A DNA stretch of 64,000 nt, taken from Streptomyces sp. f51 (GTDB taxonomy: Bacteria > Actinomycetota > Actinomycetes > Streptomycetales > Streptomycetaceae). Every line of letters starts with the position of its first letter. The first letter of the stretch is position 1. Positions 26,308-34,374 of the stretch are shown one piece after another. Position numbers and translations under genes: made by a program. The notes beneath the pieces were generated by a model. It did not search any database. It was not told the origin of the DNA and saw only the letters and a program-made list of their open reading frames with translations. The stretch spans positions 5,985,001 through 6,049,000 of the forward strand of contig NZ_CP149798.1 of assembly GCF_037940415.1 (NCBI RefSeq), in the 5' to 3' direction.

Positions 26308-26786
26308 GTGCTTCAGGACCTCGCCCCCGGGCCGCCTCTTCCGGGCGGTGCTTCAGGACCTCGCCCCCAAGCCGCCCTTCGGGCCCGCGCCTTGGGGCAC
26401 CCGCTTCCGGGCCCCGCTTCGGCGCCGCCTCTTCCGGGCCGTGCTTCAGGACCTCGCCCCCGGGCCGCCTCTTCCGGGCCGTGCTTCAGGACCTCGCCCC
26501 CGGGCCGCCTCTTCCGGGCGGTGCTTCAGGACCTCGCCCCCGGGCCGCCTCTTCCGGGCGGTGCTTCAGGACCTCGCCCCCAAGCCGCCCTTCGGGCCCG
26601 CGCCTTGGGGCACCCGCTTCCGGGCCCCGCTTCGGCGCCGCCTCTTCCGGGCCGTGCTTCAGGACCTCGCCCCCGGGCCACCTCTTCCGGGCAGTGCCTC
26701 AAGATCTCGCCCCCAAGTTGCCCTTCGGGCCCGCGCCTCGGGGCACCCGCTTCCGGGCCCCGCTTCGGCGCCGCGCTTCCGAGCCG
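26308..26786. repeat. 40-bp and 93-bp tandem repeats after xdhC
   Basis: A 40-base unit (starting GTGCTTCAGGACCTCGCCCC) begins at 26308, 26441, 26481, 26521 and 26654. A 93-base version, which swaps its second half for a different block, begins at 26348, 26561 and 26694. The order is 40-93-40-40-40-93-40-93, giving a superperiod of 213 bases. Copies are identical or differ at very few bases. Because 40 is not a multiple of three, every unit shifts the frame, so I call it non-coding. The flanking bases 26133-26307 and 26787-26900 hold degenerate relatives, including GTCTCGGCCGGCGTGT words, and no gene. Confidence 0.9.
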
Positions 26787-26947
26787 CGTTTCCGCGTCTC
26801 GGCCGGCGTGTCTGCGTCGCCCGTCTCGGCCGGCGTGTCCGCGTCGCCCGTCCCGGGACGCGCCTCGCGCGCGGCCCGCTCCGTGCCCTTCGCGGCTACT
26901 TCCGTGTCGCGTATTGACGTGGACGCGCCTCTCGGCGAGTCTCCTGT

Positions 26948-26961
26948 GGGAGCGCTCCCGC
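26948..26961. promoter_or_regulatory. CebR-type operator upstream of the GH6 gene
   Basis: TGGGAGCGCTCCCG matches the palindromic CebR box TGGGAGCGCTCCCA at 13 of 14 positions and ends 39 bases before the ATG of the GH6 cellulase. CebR, a LacI-family repressor, releases these sites when cellobiose is present. The call rests on likeness and position. Confidence 0.85.
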
Positions 26962-27000
26962 AAGTCCCTCGTGACCGTTGCGACCCCGGAGTGAAGCTGT

Positions 27001-28176
27001 ATGAGACGACGCACCCCCATCTGGCTCGCCGCTCTGTCCGTCGGGCTGGCCGCCCTGTTCGCCGTACCCCCGGCGCACGCCGCCGAGCCCGCCGGCCGCG
27101 GACCGTCGCTGTACGTCCCGGACGCCAACCCGGCCGCGTACCAGCAGGTCCGGAGCCTCGCCCGGGCCGGCCGGTTGCGCGACGCGGCGGCCATCCTGGC
27201 GATGGTGAACACCCCGCAGGCCGTGTGGTTCGGCGACCAGTCACCGGCCGAGGTGGAGCGACTGGTCCGCGCGGTGGTGCGCGACGCGGGCCGCGAGCAC
27301 GCGGTTCCCGCCCTGGCGCTGTACAACATCCCCGGCCGGGACTGCGCCAACTACTCGGCCGGCGGCGCCGCGAACACCGCCGAGTACCAGGCGTGGATCG
27401 ACGCCGTGGCCCGCGGGATCGGGCGCGGCGAGGCGATCGTCACGCTCGAACCCGACTCCCTCGCCCTGCTGCCCTCCGACTGCGGCCAGGACGACGCGCA
27501 GGGCACGAAGACCGCCGCGCGCTACGCCGAGGTCAACTACGCGGTCGACGCGCTGGAGCCCCTGCGCGGGACGCGGGTCTACCTCGACACCGGGCACCCG
27601 GGCTGGCAGTCCGTCAACTCCATCGTGCCGCGCCTGATCAAGGGCGGGGTGGGCCGGGCCTCCGGTTTCTACACCAACGCCTCGAACTACAACACCGACG
27701 ACGCCAACTCCTGGTACGGCAAGCTCATTTCGTCCTGCCTCGCGTACGCGGACGGCGGCGGCGACGTCGCCGAGTGCCCCAACCAGTGGTGGTCGCGCGC
27801 CGACGCGCAGACCTGGCTCGACACGCATGTGACGACCCCGCCGTCCCGGATGAAGCACTTCGTCACGGACTCCAGCCGCAACGGCCGGGGCACCTGGACC
27901 CCGCCGGCCGGCAAGTACTCCGACGCGCAGGACTGGTGCAACCCGCCGGACCGCGGCCTCGGCGCCCGTCCCACGCTCCGTACCGGCGACCCGCTCCAGG
28001 ACGCCCGGCTGTGGATCAAGACGCCCGGCGAGTCGGACGGCCTGTGCCTGCGCGGAACCGCGGGTCCCGAGGATCCCGAACGGGGCACGGTCGACCCGAA
28101 GGCGGGGGACTGGTTCCCCCAACAGGCCCTCGAACTCGCACGGTTGGCTGAGCCCCCGCTGCTTCCGGGGCACTGA
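27001..28176 (+). CDS. Secreted glycoside hydrolase family 6 cellulase
   Basis: A 391-residue exported enzyme. The signal peptide is residues 1-27 (MRRRTPIWLAALSVGLAALF, PPAHA). Both GH6 signatures are complete: YNIPGRDCANYSAGG with Asp near 114, and IVTLEPDSLA with the likely acid Asp near 152; CNPPDRGLG is also typical. GH6 enzymes cleave cellulose beta-1,4 links with inversion, as endoglucanases or cellobiohydrolases. There is no carbohydrate-binding module, so it is a catalytic domain only. A CebR box upstream indicates cellobiose induction. A ribosome site GGAG is 9-10 bases before the ATG. It is convergent with the SRPBCC gene. Confidence 0.92.
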   Translation: MRRRTPIWLAALSVGLAALFAVPPAHAAEPAGRGPSLYVPDANPAAYQQVRSLARAGRLRDAAAILAMVNTPQAVWFGDQSPAEVERLVRAVVRDAGREHAVPALALYNIPGRDCANYSAGGAANTAEYQAWIDAVARGIGRGEAIVTLEPDSLALLPSDCGQDDAQGTKTAARYAEVNYAVDALEPLRGTRVYLDTGHPGWQSVNSIVPRLIKGGVGRASGFYTNASNYNTDDANSWYGKLISSCLAYADGGGDVAECPNQWWSRADAQTWLDTHVTTPPSRMKHFVTDSSRNGRGTWTPPAGKYSDAQDWCNPPDRGLGARPTLRTGDPLQDARLWIKTPGESDGLCLRGTAGPEDPERGTVDPKAGDWFPQQALELARLAEPPLLPGH

Positions 28177-28182
28177 CCCGGC

Positions 28183-28199
28183 AGGTCGACACCCGACCT
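28183..28199. terminator. Short hairpin between convergent genes
   Basis: AGGTCG (28183-28188), loop ACACC, CGACCT (28194-28199) form a perfect 6-bp stem between the GH6 and SRPBCC stop codons and overlap the latter. A bidirectional terminator is plausible; there is no T run. Confidence 0.5.
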
Positions 28200-28635
28200 A
28201 GTCGGCCAGCAACCCGTCCACCGCCCGCCCGAACATCCACCGCGCCGACCACCCCAGCGGGCGGTCGGCGCGGCCGGGCAGCAGGCGCACGCCCAGGTCC
28301 TCGCGCCACACCACCCGTGAACCGCCGCCGTCCGCCGGGTGCACCTCGAACTCGGCCCAGCCCGTGACGAACGTGCCGCGCTTGACCAGCCGGCACGTTC
28401 CCGGGCCGCCGTCGCCGGGCGGGTGCCAGGAGACGACCTCCATCGGGTCGTCGAACGCGAGCGGCCCGAGCCCCGACCGCGCCACGAACACCGTGCCCTC
28501 GCGGGTCGGCGCCGGTGTCCGCACGGTGATCCGGGTCAGCGGGACGACGTCCGCGTGCCGGGGCCAGTCGGTCAGCCTCCGCCAGCTCTCGGCGACGGAG
28601 TGCGGGGACACGCGTTCCAGGACGAAGAGGACCAC
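28198..28635 (-). CDS. SRPBCC family protein
   Basis: A 145-residue single-domain protein of the SRPBCC (START/polyketide cyclase-like) superfamily: an N-terminal strand and helix (LERVSPHSVAESWRRLTDW), then beta-rich stretches (REGTVFVARSGLGPLAF, CRLVKRGTFVTGWAEFEV) and a C-terminal helix (GWSARWMFGRAVDGLLAD). These folds bind hydrophobic small molecules. The specific ligand is not visible. The start is GTG 28635. It is followed on the other side by a lipid kinase gene, so lipid handling is possible but unsupported. Confidence 0.75.
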   Translation of the reverse strand: MVLFVLERVSPHSVAESWRRLTDWPRHADVVPLTRITVRTPAPTREGTVFVARSGLGPLAFDDPMEVVSWHPPGDGGPGTCRLVKRGTFVTGWAEFEVHPADGGGSRVVWREDLGVRLLPGRADRPLGWSARWMFGRAVDGLLAD

Positions 28636-28704
28636 GGCATGATCGTAGGCGCTCCGCGGGCCCCGGGCCCGGGGTGAACTCCCCGGCGACGGGACCGGAC
28701 GCCG

Positions 28705-30069
28705 TCAGACCCGGTCCGCCCGCCCCGGTCCGTGGCCCGGGCGGTGGACGCCCGCCGTGCGGCCCACCAGCAGGGCCATGGCCAGCAGCCGGCGCCAGTC
28801 CAGGGTGGGATGGGCCGCCGGGACGCCCGGCCGCTTCCTCGGCACCCGGACCCGCAGCACGCCCGGTGCGAGCCGGCAGATCACCGGCGTGGGCAGGACC
28901 ATGGCCTCGCCGTCGATGCCCGCCTCCAGTTCGCCGCCGTCGGCCGTCACGACCACCTCGCGCGCGGTCAGGACCGACAGACCGTGCGGGGCCGGGGCGA
29001 GCAGCAGGGCGGCGGCCTCGACCGCGCTGTCCACCTTGACGCCGAGGACGCCGAGCAGTCCCGAGTCCAGCCGCTCGCGCCGGCCGAGACCCGCGGGGTC
29101 GTCGGTGCGGTAGGGGTTGTTGCTCACCAGCACCGCCTGCGGCGCTTCGAGCGTCGTACCGGCGGCGTGGGCGGTCAGCTCGGGTCCGCGCTGGCGCGTG
29201 AGCAGATCCGGCAGGAGCTCCATGATCGTGCCGATCTTGTCGTCCCGGTAGGCGGGATCCTGGACGACCGCCGCGTACGCGCCGAACGAGGCGTTGTTGA
29301 CGAAGGGGTGCTCCCCGGCGAAGCCGAGGTCCACCCGCAGCTCGACCCCGTCCCGCAGCGCGTCGAGGCAGGTGGCGGGGTCGTCCCGGTCGAGGCCGAG
29401 GTCCAGGGCGAAGTGGTTGCGGGTGCCCGCCGACACGACGAGGAAGGGCAGCCCGTGCTCGGCGGCCACGGCGGCGACGAGCGCCTGCGTCCCGTCGCCG
29501 CCCGCGACCCCCAGCAGATCCGCTCCGTCCGCGACCGCGCGCCGGGCCAGCTCGGTGACGTCCTGGTGCCGCTCCGGATCGAGGAGAACGACACGGGCGC
29601 CGAGGCGTTCGGCCTTCTCCACCAGGCCGAACCGTTCCACCTTGCCGCCGCCGGACCGGGGGTTCATGAGGACGAACGGCCGCCGGGGCGGCGGGGTGCG
29701 GTGCTCCTTCATCGGGCGGACCCGGCCGCGGGCGCCGCGCAGCGCGTAACGGCCGCACCACACGGCGACGATCCACAGCACCGGGGACAGCAGCAGGGTC
29801 CACAGCAGCGTGAGCGCGAGGACCACGACGGCGGCGAGCGGGAGGACGACCGCGAGGATCCCGGCGATCCAGCGCACCGGGCCCCGCCGGGACAGCGTCC
29901 ACCACAGGGCCGCCGCCGCGACGGCCATGGCGGCGAGGGCGGCGAGCAGGAGCAGCAGGCCGCGTACGCCGCCGGAGATGAGCGGCAGCGCCACCGCGAG
30001 CGCGGCCGAGAGCAGCGCGGCTCTCGCCGCCCACCGTTCGCGGGCCGACGGCCCCGTCTGCGCGCCCAT
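28705..30069 (-). CDS. Diacylglycerol kinase-family lipid kinase with N-terminal membrane domain
   Basis: A 454-residue protein. The first 120 residues hold three or four membrane helices (SGGVRGLLLLLAALAAMAVA, WIAGILAVVLPLAAVVVLAL, LLSPVLWIVAVWCGRYALRG). Residues about 140-430 are a DAGK/YegS-type catalytic domain with FVLMNPRSGGGK, GVAGGDGTQ (190-194 core) and SAGTRNHFALDLGLD. It probably phosphorylates diacylglycerol or another membrane lipid at the inner face. The ATG at 30069 has GGAGGA 4 bases upstream, so the longer reading to 30171 is rejected. The gap 30070-30301 to the next gene shows no gene or clear signal. Confidence 0.85.
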   Translation of the reverse strand: MGAQTGPSARERWAARAALLSAALAVALPLISGGVRGLLLLLAALAAMAVAAAALWWTLSRRGPVRWIAGILAVVLPLAAVVVLALTLLWTLLLSPVLWIVAVWCGRYALRGARGRVRPMKEHRTPPPRRPFVLMNPRSGGGKVERFGLVEKAERLGARVVLLDPERHQDVTELARRAVADGADLLGVAGGDGTQALVAAVAAEHGLPFLVVSAGTRNHFALDLGLDRDDPATCLDALRDGVELRVDLGFAGEHPFVNNASFGAYAAVVQDPAYRDDKIGTIMELLPDLLTRQRGPELTAHAAGTTLEAPQAVLVSNNPYRTDDPAGLGRRERLDSGLLGVLGVKVDSAVEAAALLLAPAPHGLSVLTAREVVVTADGGELEAGIDGEAMVLPTPVICRLAPGVLRVRVPRKRPGVPAAHPTLDWRRLLAMALLVGRTAGVHRPGHGPGRADRV

Positions 30070-30301
30070 CGTTCCTCCACCGGTCGGTCCGTCGAGCACC
30101 GCGGCCCGCCGTCCTGGGGGGCGCCGCCGTGCCGGTCGCTCGAACCGGATGCCCGTACGGCGGACGTCCATGTCCGGCGTGCCGGGACAGCCCTTGTGTG
30201 CCGGGACCGCCCCTTATGGGGTCACGCTGTCACGAGCGGGCCTCCCGCACCACGAGGCGGCCGGTCGTGAGGGTCCGTTTCCTGCGCCGGAACGTCTCCG
30301 G

Positions 30302-30793
30302 TCACCGTCCGGCGCCGGGATCCGCCCGCCGTGCCGACGGGCCGGGGCGGGTGCGTGCCTCCGGCGGGATCAGAGCGCCGTGCCCGCCCCCGCACACCAC
30401 GGCCGCGCGCACCTGCTCGCCGCAGTCCGCGTGCACGACCTCCAGCGGCGGCCCGTCCGGATCCGCGGTGTAGCGGTCGCCCCACTGCTTGAGGGCGATC
30501 ATGACGGGCCACAGGTCCCAGCCCTTGCGGGTGAGCCGGTACTCGTTCCGGGTGCGGCTGCCGGGCTCGCTGTACGGAACGGTGTCCAGGATCCCGGCCG
30601 CGACCAGCTTGCGCAGCCGGTCCGCCAGCACGCTCTCGGAGAGCCCGACGTGCCGCCGGAAGTCGTCGAAGCGCCGTACGCCGTTCATCGCGTCCCGCAG
30701 GACCAGCATCGACCACTTCTCGCCGATCAGGTCGAGCGCGCGCTGCACCGTGCAGTTCTCGGTACTGGTGTCGAGCCACGTCATGCGCCCCAT
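30302..30793 (-). CDS. HxlR-family transcriptional regulator
   Basis: A 163-residue winged-helix regulator with the HxlR hallmarks: a cysteine near the start (TSTENCTVQRALDLIGEKW), MLVLRDAMNGVRRFDDFRRH, LSESVLADRLRKLVAAGILD and YRLTRKGWDLWPVMIALKQW. HxlR proteins often sense electrophiles or oxidants through the N-terminal cysteine and control a divergent gene. Here the divergent neighbour is a PaaI-type thioesterase, with a palindrome in the 92-base gap. ATG 30793 or ATG 30784 could be the start; neither has a strong ribosome site. Confidence 0.87.
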   Translation of the reverse strand: MGRMTWLDTSTENCTVQRALDLIGEKWSMLVLRDAMNGVRRFDDFRRHVGLSESVLADRLRKLVAAGILDTVPYSEPGSRTRNEYRLTRKGWDLWPVMIALKQWGDRYTADPDGPPLEVVHADCGEQVRAAVVCGGGHGALIPPEARTRPGPSARRADPGAGR

Positions 30794-30817
30794 CGTAGGC
30801 TCACTGCGGGATTGACA

Positions 30818-30839
30818 GCCAGATGCGGCACCATCTAGC
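30818..30839. promoter_or_regulatory. Probable HxlR operator between the divergent pair
   Basis: AGATG (30821-30825), six bases, CATCT (30832-30836), with matching GC on each side, forms an imperfect palindrome in the gap between the HxlR gene and the thioesterase. This is the expected place for the regulator's binding site. A second AGATG at 30856 may be a half site. Confidence 0.45.
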
Positions 30840-30885
30840 TTCGGAAAACATAGTCAGATGGCCGAGTCGGGAGAGTGGAAGAGTC

Positions 30886-31371
30886 ATGGGCAGGTCTCGT
30901 ACGTACGACTGGGAGGACCCGGCCGTCTCCGCGGCCGCCGTCGCCCGGTTCAGCGGACTCGAATTCCTCCGCGAGATGCAGGCCGGGCGGCTCCCCGCGC
31001 CGCCGATCTCCGCGACCCTCGGCATGTCCCTCGACGAGGTCGAGCACGGCCGGGTCGTCTTCACGCTGGTCGTGGGGGAGGAGCACTACAACCCCATCGG
31101 AAGCGTCCACGGAGGCGTGTACGCCACCCTGCTGGACTCCGCGGCGGGCTGCGCCGTGCAGTCCGTGCTGCCCCGGGGGACCGGGTACACCTCGCTCGAC
31201 CTGAACGTGAAGTTCCTGCGGCCCGTCACCGTGGACACCGGGACGGTCCGCGCGGTCGGCACCGTCCTCAACAGCGGCCGCCGTACGGCCCTCGCGCAGG
31301 CGGAGCTGTTCGACGCGGCCGGCCGGCTGCTCGCCCACACCACCAGCAGCTGCCTGCTGTTCCCCGTCTGA
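30886..31371 (+). CDS. PaaI-family hotdog thioesterase
   Basis: A 161-residue hotdog-fold protein. The motif HYNPIGSVHGGVYATLLDSA holds the family's HGG and the acidic residue on the central helix; VLPRGTGYTSLDLNVKFLRP is the next conserved strand pair. It would hydrolyse acyl-CoA or aryl-acyl-CoA thioesters in the cytoplasm. GGAAGAG 4-10 bases before ATG 30886 sets the start. Its divergence from an HxlR regulator suggests inducible expression. No adjacent phenylacetate or fatty-acid genes reveal the substrate. Confidence 0.87.
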   Translation: MGRSRTYDWEDPAVSAAAVARFSGLEFLREMQAGRLPAPPISATLGMSLDEVEHGRVVFTLVVGEEHYNPIGSVHGGVYATLLDSAAGCAVQSVLPRGTGYTSLDLNVKFLRPVTVDTGTVRAVGTVLNSGRRTALAQAELFDAAGRLLAHTTSSCLLFPV

Positions 31372-31426
31372 TCCGCCCGCGGGTTCCTCCCGGCCGGGCG
31401 GCGCCCGCGGGGATAGCGTGCCGCCC

Positions 31427-32074
31427 ATGAGGAGCAGCCTGCCGAGGAGCCTGTCCCTGGACGCCGTGCCGCGCCTGGCCGTCGCGGTGGCCTTCGGCGC
31501 CGTCGTGGGCGTGGCCGTCGGACTCGCGAACGACGTCTTCCTCGGCCTGCTGTCCGGGATCGCCGCGACGGAACTGTTCTTCGTCCTCGCGGGCTGGGCG
31601 GTGCTGTGGCCGATGACGGCCACCGCCACCCGCGACAACGCGCGGCGCGAGGACTTCCGCCCCCTGACCGACGAACTCGTCGTGGTCGCGGTCGCCCTGT
31701 GCGGCCTGTTCGCCATCGTGCTGCTGCTCCTGCGCGGCGGCCGGTCCGACCACGGCCACGCGGCGGCCGTGACCGCCCTGTGCGGGGTGTTCCTGGCCTG
31801 GGCCGCCCTGCACCTGATGTACGCCACCCGCTACGCCTACGTGTACTACGACGCGAACGGCGGCATCGACTTCAACACGGACGACCCACCGGCGTACCGC
31901 GACTTCTTCTACTTCAGCTACAACCTCGGGATGACCTACCAGGTCTCCGACACCGGCGTCTCCAGCGCGAAGATCCGCTCGATCGTGCTCAGGCACTGCC
32001 TCCTGTCGTACGTGTTCGGCACCAGCATTCTGGCCACGGCCATCAATGTCGTCGTCGGACTCGTGAGCCGCTGA
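31427..32074 (+). CDS. DUF1345 domain-containing membrane protein
   Basis: A 215-residue integral membrane protein with about five helices, for example LAVAVAFGAVVGVAVGLAND, ELFFVLAGWAVLWPMT, LVVVAVALCGLFAIVLLLL and LCGVFLAWAALHLMYATRYA. The family signature HLMYATRYAYVYYD then DFFYFSYNLGMTYQVSDTG is intact. DUF1345 has no assigned role. The start is ATG 31427 or GTG 31418, the latter having GGGG upstream. A 10-bp-stem palindrome follows the stop and separates it from the DyP-encapsulin operon. Confidence 0.85.
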   Translation: MRSSLPRSLSLDAVPRLAVAVAFGAVVGVAVGLANDVFLGLLSGIAATELFFVLAGWAVLWPMTATATRDNARREDFRPLTDELVVVAVALCGLFAIVLLLLRGGRSDHGHAAAVTALCGVFLAWAALHLMYATRYAYVYYDANGGIDFNTDDPPAYRDFFYFSYNLGMTYQVSDTGVSSAKIRSIVLRHCLLSYVFGTSILATAINVVVGLVSR

Positions 32075-32094
32075 CACCACCCCGGGGCGGGTCC

Positions 32095-32119
32095 GTTCTG
32101 GTGCGGTTTGCACCGGAAC
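32095..32119. promoter_or_regulatory. 10-bp-stem palindrome upstream of the DyP-encapsulin operon
   Basis: GTTCTGGTGC (32095-32104), loop GGTTT, GCACCGGAAC (32110-32119) pair along all ten positions with one G-T pair. It lies 20 bases after the DUF1345 stop and 74 bases before the DyP start. It may be a terminator of the upstream gene, or as DNA an operator for the peroxidase operon; there is no T run to favour termination. Confidence 0.5.
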
Positions 32120-32180
32120 CCAGCAGGATGGGAGGCGGAACCGACCGGTCCGCGCGCGACCGGCACCCGCGCGTCCCACG

Positions 32181-32186
32181 AGGAGG
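32181..32186 (+). promoter_or_regulatory. Ribosome-binding site fixing a TTG start for the DyP gene
   Basis: AGGAGG lies 7 bases before TTG 32194 and is the only good site near the beginning of the peroxidase frame. The next in-frame alternative, GTG 32212, has none. Confidence 0.65.
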
Positions 32187-32193
32187 CCGTCCC

Positions 32194-33252
32194 TTGGCCG
32201 AGCCACAGGCTGTGATCTCCCGACCGGCCGGGGCCACCGTGTTCCTCGTGGTCACCGTCACGCCCGGACACGAGGACACGGTCCGCGGGCTGCTGGAGGA
32301 CGTCTCCGGACTGCGCCGGTCGGTCTCCTTCCGGGCACCCGGCGACGAACTCGGCTGCGTCGTCGGCATCGGGTCGGCGGCCTGGGACCGGCTGTTCAGC
32401 GGCCCCCGGCCCCAAGAGCTGCACCCGTTCGTGGAGTTGACCGGCCGACGGCACCGCGCCCCCTCCACCCCGGGAGACCTCCTCTTCCACGTCCGGGCCC
32501 GCCGGACCGACCTCTGCTTCGAACTCGCCCGGCTGATCATGGAACGGCTGGACGGCGCGGTCACCGTGGCCGACGAGGTCCACGGGTTCAAGTACTTCGA
32601 CGACCGCGACCTGCTCGGCTTCGTCGACGGCAGCGAGAATCCCGAGGGCCCCGCGGCCGACGACGCCGTGTTCGTCGGCGACGAGGACCCCGCCTTCGCG
32701 GGCGGCAGTTACGTGATCGTCCAGAAGTACCTGCACGACCTGCGGGCCTGGAACGCGCTGCCCTCGGACGAGCAGGAGCGGGTCATCGGGCGCACCAAGC
32801 TCGCCAACGTCGAACTGCCCGACGACGTCAAACCCGCCGACTCCCATGTCGCGCTCAACACCGTCACCGACGACAACGGCGACGAACGCAAGATCGTGCG
32901 CGAGAACATGCCCTTCGGCACCCTGGGCGAGGGAGAGTTCGGCACCTTCTTCATCGGCTACGCCCGCACCCCCGAGGTGACCGAGCGGATGCTCCGCAAC
33001 ATGTTCCTCGGAGCCGGCCCGGCCCCCCACGACCGCATCCTCGACTTCTCGACCGCGATCACCGGCTGCCTCTTCCACGTGCCCCCCGCCGGCTTCCTCG
33101 ACGACCTCCCCGCCGCCCCCGGCGAACGCGAGGCGCGCGAGGAGCCCGCTCCGGACGACGAACCCGCTCCGGACCCGGCCGCCACGGCCGGTGAGCGCCC
33201 GACGGCGAACGGCTCGCTGGGGATCGGCAGCCTCAAAGGAGTCCGCACATGA
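32194..33252 (+). CDS. Dye-decolorizing (DyP-type) heme peroxidase, encapsulin cargo
   Basis: A 352-residue DyP peroxidase. Key features are the GFVDG motif (142-146, Asp 145), the proximal heme His near 218 in DSHVALN and the distal Arg near 258 in GYARTPEV. It uses hydrogen peroxide to oxidise organic substrates. After the catalytic domain (about 300 residues) comes a Pro/Glu-rich linker and the C-terminal tail GSLGIGSLKGV, which is the consensus loading peptide that docks DyP inside encapsulin shells. The next gene is the encapsulin and overlaps by 4 bases (ATGA), so shell and cargo are translationally coupled. Start is TTG, set by AGGAGG. Confidence 0.95.
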   Translation: MAEPQAVISRPAGATVFLVVTVTPGHEDTVRGLLEDVSGLRRSVSFRAPGDELGCVVGIGSAAWDRLFSGPRPQELHPFVELTGRRHRAPSTPGDLLFHVRARRTDLCFELARLIMERLDGAVTVADEVHGFKYFDDRDLLGFVDGSENPEGPAADDAVFVGDEDPAFAGGSYVIVQKYLHDLRAWNALPSDEQERVIGRTKLANVELPDDVKPADSHVALNTVTDDNGDERKIVRENMPFGTLGEGEFGTFFIGYARTPEVTERMLRNMFLGAGPAPHDRILDFSTAITGCLFHVPPAGFLDDLPAAPGEREAREEPAPDDEPAPDPAATAGERPTANGSLGIGSLKGVRT

Positions 33253-34139
33253 CGACCGCACCCGACGCCACCCCCTCAGGAACCGCCGGGACCGGCAACC
33301 TGCACCGCGAACTCGCGCCCATCACGCCCGCCGCGTGGAACGAGATCGAGGACGAGGCGCGCCGCACGTTCCGGCGCAATCTCGCCGGCCGGCGCGTCGT
33401 GGACGTCTCGGGCCCCGACGGTCCCGTGCTCGCCGCCGTCGGGACCGGTCATCTGTCCCGCATCGACGGGCCGTCGCCCGGCGTCGCGGCCCGGCTGCGC
33501 CAGGTCCAGCCCCTGGTCGAACTGACGGTGCCGTTCCGGGTGAGCCGTGACGCCGTCGACGACGTGGACCGCGGCGCCCAGGACTCGGACTGGCAGCCGG
33601 TCAAGGACGCGGCCCGCACCATGGCGTTCGCCGAGGACCAGACCGTCTTCAACGGATACGCGGCGGCCCGGGTCGACGGCCTGCGCGCCCGCACCTCCAA
33701 CCCCGTGCTGCGTCTCCCCGCCGAGCCGCGCGACTTCCCCGACGCCGTCAGCCACGCCCTGAGCACGCTCCGGCTGGCCGGTGTGCAGGGCCCGTACGCG
33801 CTGCTCCTGGGCGCGGAGGCGTACACGGCGGTCAGCGAGACCTCCGACCACGGCTATCCCGTCTCCGCCCACCTCGGCCGGCTGCTCGACGGCCTGCTGA
33901 TCTGGGCGCCGGCCGTGGAGGGCGCCTTCCTCCTGTCCACGCGGGGCGGCGACTACGAACTGCGCCTCGGCGAGGATCTCGCCATCGGCTACACGGCCCA
34001 TGACGCCGACGGCATCGACCTGTACTTCCGCCAGACCCTGACGTTCCTCGTCCACACGGACGAGGCCGTCGTGGCGCTCGACCCGTGGACGGAGACGAGC
34101 GGGGGCACGGGCAGGGACGCGGGCAGGCAGACGGTCTGA
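33249..34139 (+). CDS. Encapsulin nanocompartment shell protein (family 1)
   Basis: A 296-residue HK97-fold shell protein. It has the typical head NLHRELAPITPAAWNEIEDE, the P-loop and A-domain region (RVVDVSGPDGPVLAAVGTGH, EDQTVFNGYAAARVDGLRA) and the end VHTDEAVVALDP. Family 1 encapsulins of this class are about 265 residues; this one has about 15 extra residues at each end, the N-terminal ones lying where cargo-facing surface is expected. Sixty or more copies form an icosahedral shell around DyP. It overlaps the peroxidase gene by 4 bases. Function as a peroxidase compartment is established for close homologues; the physiological substrate is not known. Confidence 0.93.
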   Translation: MTTAPDATPSGTAGTGNLHRELAPITPAAWNEIEDEARRTFRRNLAGRRVVDVSGPDGPVLAAVGTGHLSRIDGPSPGVAARLRQVQPLVELTVPFRVSRDAVDDVDRGAQDSDWQPVKDAARTMAFAEDQTVFNGYAAARVDGLRARTSNPVLRLPAEPRDFPDAVSHALSTLRLAGVQGPYALLLGAEAYTAVSETSDHGYPVSAHLGRLLDGLLIWAPAVEGAFLLSTRGGDYELRLGEDLAIGYTAHDADGIDLYFRQTLTFLVHTDEAVVALDPWTETSGGTGRDAGRQTV

Positions 34140-34374
34140 CCTCGCCGGAGACGCGGGCGCACCCCGGGACGGGCGGCACTCCGGGCGGCTCCACGGGCCG
34201 GACCCCACCCGTTCTCCGCTGTCCGTCAACGCGCCCTCGCCCCACGCGAGTTCCGTCGTGCCCGGGAGGAAAGCGCAGGCCAGGGCGCTCCCGGCACGGA
34301 TGTCCGCTCCGGTTGCGGAGCAATAGACGCCGCGAAAAGGTGGAGAGGACTCGTCGTCGCACCGGGAGCTGTCC

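Noticed and set aside
26308..26786. CRISPR array
   Set aside because: Units abut one another without unique spacers of constant length, and no cas gene is present.
30070..30301. Possible small gene between the lipid kinase and HxlR genes
   Set aside because: No frame with a ribosome site and plausible composition was seen.
34140..34374. CIRCE or other heat-shock element before the clpC-like gene
   Set aside because: No TTAGCACTC/GAGTGCTAA inverted repeat or close variant is visible.
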